Origin: Magnetospirillum aberrantis SpK
GTDB taxonomy: Bacteria; Pseudomonadota; Alphaproteobacteria; Rhodospirillales; Magnetospirillaceae
DNA length: 64,000 nt
Reading direction: 5' to 3'
Assembly (NCBI RefSeq): GCF_011022235.1
Contig: NZ_JAAIYP010000039.1
Location: 1 to 64,000 of the forward strand
Part shown: one piece after another, positions 61,831-64,000 of the stretch
Layout: every line of letters starts with the position of its first letter
Position numbering within the stretch: position 1 is the first letter of the stretch
Made by a program: the position numbers and the translations under genes
The notes under the pieces: generated by a model
What the model saw: the letters and a program-made list of their open reading frames with translations, nothing else
Told to the model about the DNA's origin: nothing
The model's database searches: none

Positions 61831-63506
61831 GACCGTTCCTCCCTGTCGCAAGCCTCGACCAAGGCGATGAAGGCGTCCTCGAGCGTCGGATCGGGTTGCT
61901 CGGGATTGCGCGCCGAGGCCTTGATCTCCTCGGGACTTCCCACCGCGATCAGCCGGCCACGGTAGACGATGCCGATACGGTCGCAATATTCGGCTTCGTC
62001 CAGGAAATGGGTGGTGACCAGCACGGCGACGCCGTCGCCGGCCAGGGTGTTGATGTGTCCCCAGAACTCGCGCCGGACCAAGGGGTCGACGCCCGAGGTC
62101 GGTTCGTCCAGGAACAAGATGTCGGGGCCGTGCAGGATGGCGGCGGCCAGGGCCAGACGTTGCTTGAAGCCCAGGGGCAGTTGCCCGGCGTTGGTGTCGG
62201 CCATCGGCCCCAGCGCGAAGACGTCGAGCATGGCACCGCACACCGCCTTGCGCCGCGCCCCGGAAAGGCCGTAGACTCCGGCGAAGAAATCCAGGTTCTG
62301 GCGCACCGAGAGGTCGGGATAGAGCGAGAATTTCTGGGACATATAGCCCAGACGCTGCTTGGCCTCGGGCGCCGCCGAGGCAAGGTCGATCCCGGCGACG
62401 CGGGCGACGCCCGAACTCGGTTCCATCAACCCGCACAGCATGCGGAAGGTGGTGGACTTGCCGGCGCCATTCGGCCCCAACAGCCCGAAAATCTCGCCCG
62501 GCGCCACATCGAAGCCCACATGATCGACGGCGGTGAAGTCGCCGAAGCGACGCACCAGATCGCGTGCCTCGACCACCGCGCCGCCGCGCGGGCGCGGATG
62601 GTGGACGATTTCCGGCAAAGCCGGAACCGGGCCGCCATGGCGGTCGAGAAGCGCGATGAAGGCGTCCTCGAACCGCGGCGCCACCGGCTCCACCACCGCC
62701 TGGGGGGCACCCAGTTCAGCGGCAGCGGGCACCGCCGCCCCCTCGGCCAACACCAAGCGCACGGCTGCCCCTTGGATCAGCGCGTCGGCGACGCCCACAT
62801 GGCGGCGGGCGGCGGCCTGGACGACACGGCGGTCCATGATGCCACGCACGGCGAAACTGCGGCCGCGCATGCGCTGGGTCAGGTCCTTGGGTGGCCCGTC
62901 ATAGATCAGCCGGCCCTGGTCCAGCAACAGCACGGAATGGCAACGCTCGGCCTCGTCCAGATAGGCGGTGGACCACACCACCGCCACGCCTTGGTCGGCC
63001 AGTTCATGGACCATGCGCCACAATTCGCGCCGCGACACCGGATCGACGCCGACCGACGGTTCGTCCAGCAACAGCAGCCGGGGCGTCGCCACCAGGGCGC
63101 AGGCCAGCCCCAGCTTTTGCTTCATGCCGCCCGACAGCTTGCCGGCCAGCCGCGTCTCGAACCCGGCAAGGCCCGAGAACGACAACAGCCGCGCGAAGGT
63201 GTCGCCCTGTTCGGCGGGCGCCAACCCGCGCAGATCGGCATAAAGCGACAGGTTCTCGGCGACGGTCAAATCCTCGTACAGGCCGAAGCGCTGCGGCATG
63301 TAGCCCAGGGCGTCGGACGCCGACACAGTTCCCCCGTCGGGCGCCAGAAGCCCGGCCATCAGGCGAAGCAAGGTGGTCTTGCCGGCCCCGTCGGCGCCGA
63401 CCAGACCGGTGACGCGGCCAACCGGAACGGACGCGCAGACACCGTCCACGGCGCGGGTGGCGCCGAAACTCTTGCGCACGTCGTCCAGGCGGACCAGGGC
63501 GTCCAT
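61827..63506 (-). CDS. Duplicated ABC ATPase (YbhF-like)
   Basis: 559-aa protein with two complete nucleotide-binding domains. The first (about residues 1-225) has Walker A GADGAGKTT, LSGGMKQKLGLA and DEPSVGVDP. The second (about 310-555) has Walker A GPNGAGKST, the signature-like PLGFKQRLALA and DEPTSGVDP. The YbhF/RbbA group drives paired ABC-2 permeases with an HlyD adaptor, matching the gene order here. The signature in the second half (LPLGFKQR instead of LSGGxxQR) is altered, so the two sites may not be equivalent. Confidence 0.9.
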   Translation of the reverse strand: MDALVRLDDVRKSFGATRAVDGVCASVPVGRVTGLVGADGAGKTTLLRLMAGLLAPDGGTVSASDALGYMPQRFGLYEDLTVAENLSLYADLRGLAPAEQGDTFARLLSFSGLAGFETRLAGKLSGGMKQKLGLACALVATPRLLLLDEPSVGVDPVSRRELWRMVHELADQGVAVVWSTAYLDEAERCHSVLLLDQGRLIYDGPPKDLTQRMRGRSFAVRGIMDRRVVQAAARRHVGVADALIQGAAVRLVLAEGAAVPAAAELGAPQAVVEPVAPRFEDAFIALLDRHGGPVPALPEIVHHPRPRGGAVVEARDLVRRFGDFTAVDHVGFDVAPGEIFGLLGPNGAGKSTTFRMLCGLMEPSSGVARVAGIDLASAAPEAKQRLGYMSQKFSLYPDLSVRQNLDFFAGVYGLSGARRKAVCGAMLDVFALGPMADTNAGQLPLGFKQRLALAAAILHGPDILFLDEPTSGVDPLVRREFWGHINTLAGDGVAVLVTTHFLDEAEYCDRIGIVYRGRLIAVGSPEEIKASARNPEQPDPTLEDAFIALVEACDREERS

Positions 63507-63517
63507 GACAATCCCCT

Positions 63518-64000
63518 TTACGGCAACAGTTTCACCGTCACCGGCATGCCCTGGCGCAACCCGTCGTCAGGATCGGAAACCACCACCCGCACCCGATAAA
63601 CCAGCGATGTCCTGAGTTCCGGTGTCTCCACCGTCTTCGGGGTGAACTCGGCCACCGGCGACACGAACCCCACCTGACCGTGATAGGTCCGGCCGCCATC
63701 GGTCACCACCTCGGCCTTGGTGCCGGGAACCACCCGGTCCAGCGCCGGTTCGGCAACCCAGGTCCGTACCTGCATGGGTTCGGTCAAGGCCAGGGTCAGC
63801 ACGGTGGCGCCGGGCAGCACCATGGAACCGGGTTCACGCACCCGCGTCATCACCTGCCCCGCCGCCGGCGCCGTCAACTCGGCGTCGGCGAGACGGCGGC
63901 GCATCAGATCCATGGTCGCCTGTTCCGCCGCCACCTGGGCCTTGGCCACCGCGATATCCTCGGACCGGAAGCCCTTTTCCTGAAGGGCCAGCGCCTCGCG
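63518..64000 (-). CDS. HlyD-family periplasmic adaptor (YbhG-like), 5' truncated by the window
   Basis: The last 160 residues of a membrane-fusion adaptor. The frame stays open to base 64000 (continuing E-K-G-F-R-S-E-D before the part seen), so the start lies outside the window. It shows the end of a coiled-coil hairpin (about the first 40 visible residues), the lipoyl-like strand DAELTAPAAGQVMTRVREPG, and the barrel domain that ends VRVVVSDPDDGLRQGMPVTV. It stands upstream of the ATPase and permease genes with an 11-base gap, the ybhGFSR order. Confidence 0.85.
   Translation of the reverse strand, partial: REALALQEKGFRSEDIAVAKAQVAAEQATMDLMRRRLADAELTAPAAGQVMTRVREPGSMVLPGATVLTLALTEPMQVRTWVAEPALDRVVPGTKAEVVTDGGRTYHGQVGFVSPVAEFTPKTVETPELRTSLVYRVRVVVSDPDDGLRQGMPVTVKLLP

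Noticed and set aside
63518-63949. Annotating the adaptor as a complete 143-aa protein starting at 63949
   Set aside because: The frame continues to the window edge with typical adaptor coiled-coil sequence, so the gene is truncated by the window.

Overview
The window is high-GC, densely coded DNA with no sign of plasmid, phage or insertion-sequence content. Gene content (a dctPQM TRAP transporter with a divergent DctSR-type sensor operon, an rnf operon led by apbE, Tat-exported sulfide:quinone oxidoreductase, FecI/FecR iron signalling) fits a metabolically versatile Alphaproteobacterium, most likely of the Rhodospirillales (Magnetospirillum/Rhodospirillum-like). That placement is inference from gene content; no rRNA gene is present. 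I saw no rRNA, tRNA, CRISPR array or transposase.

Layout. 0.1-4.8 kb: cell-envelope and housekeeping genes (M23 peptidase, MscS channel, M48 protease, a crotonase-fold protein lacking both catalytic glutamates, a small hypothetical). 4.9-10.0 kb: a CreBC-type two-component pair (+) divergent from a small protein, CreD and a NagZ-like GH3 hydrolase (-), which looks like a cell-wall-stress module. 10.0-17.8 kb: a ferric-siderophore system read on the minus strand in the order sigma factor, FecR, MFS, TonB receptor, DUF3325, DUF3649, PepSY protein, with a Fur-box match ahead of the sigma gene. 17.8-20.9 kb: SLC13/ArsB-like permease with a CBS-domain partner, and NhaA. 21.0-29.1 kb: two complete kinase/regulator pairs in one overlapping minus-strand operon, divergent from dctP-dctQM, with a terminator-like hairpin between dctP and dctQM. 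29.4-32.4 kb: an unrecognised periplasmic protein and a FUSC-family membrane protein.

32.4-43.9 kb is a glycerol/dihydroxyacetone region, all on the minus strand: glpA-glpB-glpC-glpP, then a leader with a near-consensus promoter and a strong terminator, then glpK-glpF-dhaK-dhaL-dhaM. Glycerol can enter by GlpF, be phosphorylated by GlpK and oxidised by GlpABC. Dihydroxyacetone is phosphorylated by DhaKL using phosphate from a DhaM that carries its own EIIA, HPr and EI domains. GlpP is an antiterminator family, so the leader terminator is its obvious candidate target.

44.4-50.5 kb: a very short secreted peptide, a MerR regulator with its operator and a divergent Zn/Cd/Pb-type P-type ATPase, then a 1000-residue dCache/GAF/HD-GYP protein. 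50.9-57.7 kb: apbE-rseC-rnfABCDGEH, i.e. the Rnf electron-transfer complex with its flavinylating enzyme and an associated reductase component. 57.9-59.6 kb: sulfide:quinone oxidoreductase plus a small membrane protein, ended by a clear terminator. 59.6-64.0 kb: a YbhGFSR-type ABC exporter operon on the minus strand, whose first gene (the HlyD-type adaptor) runs off the window.
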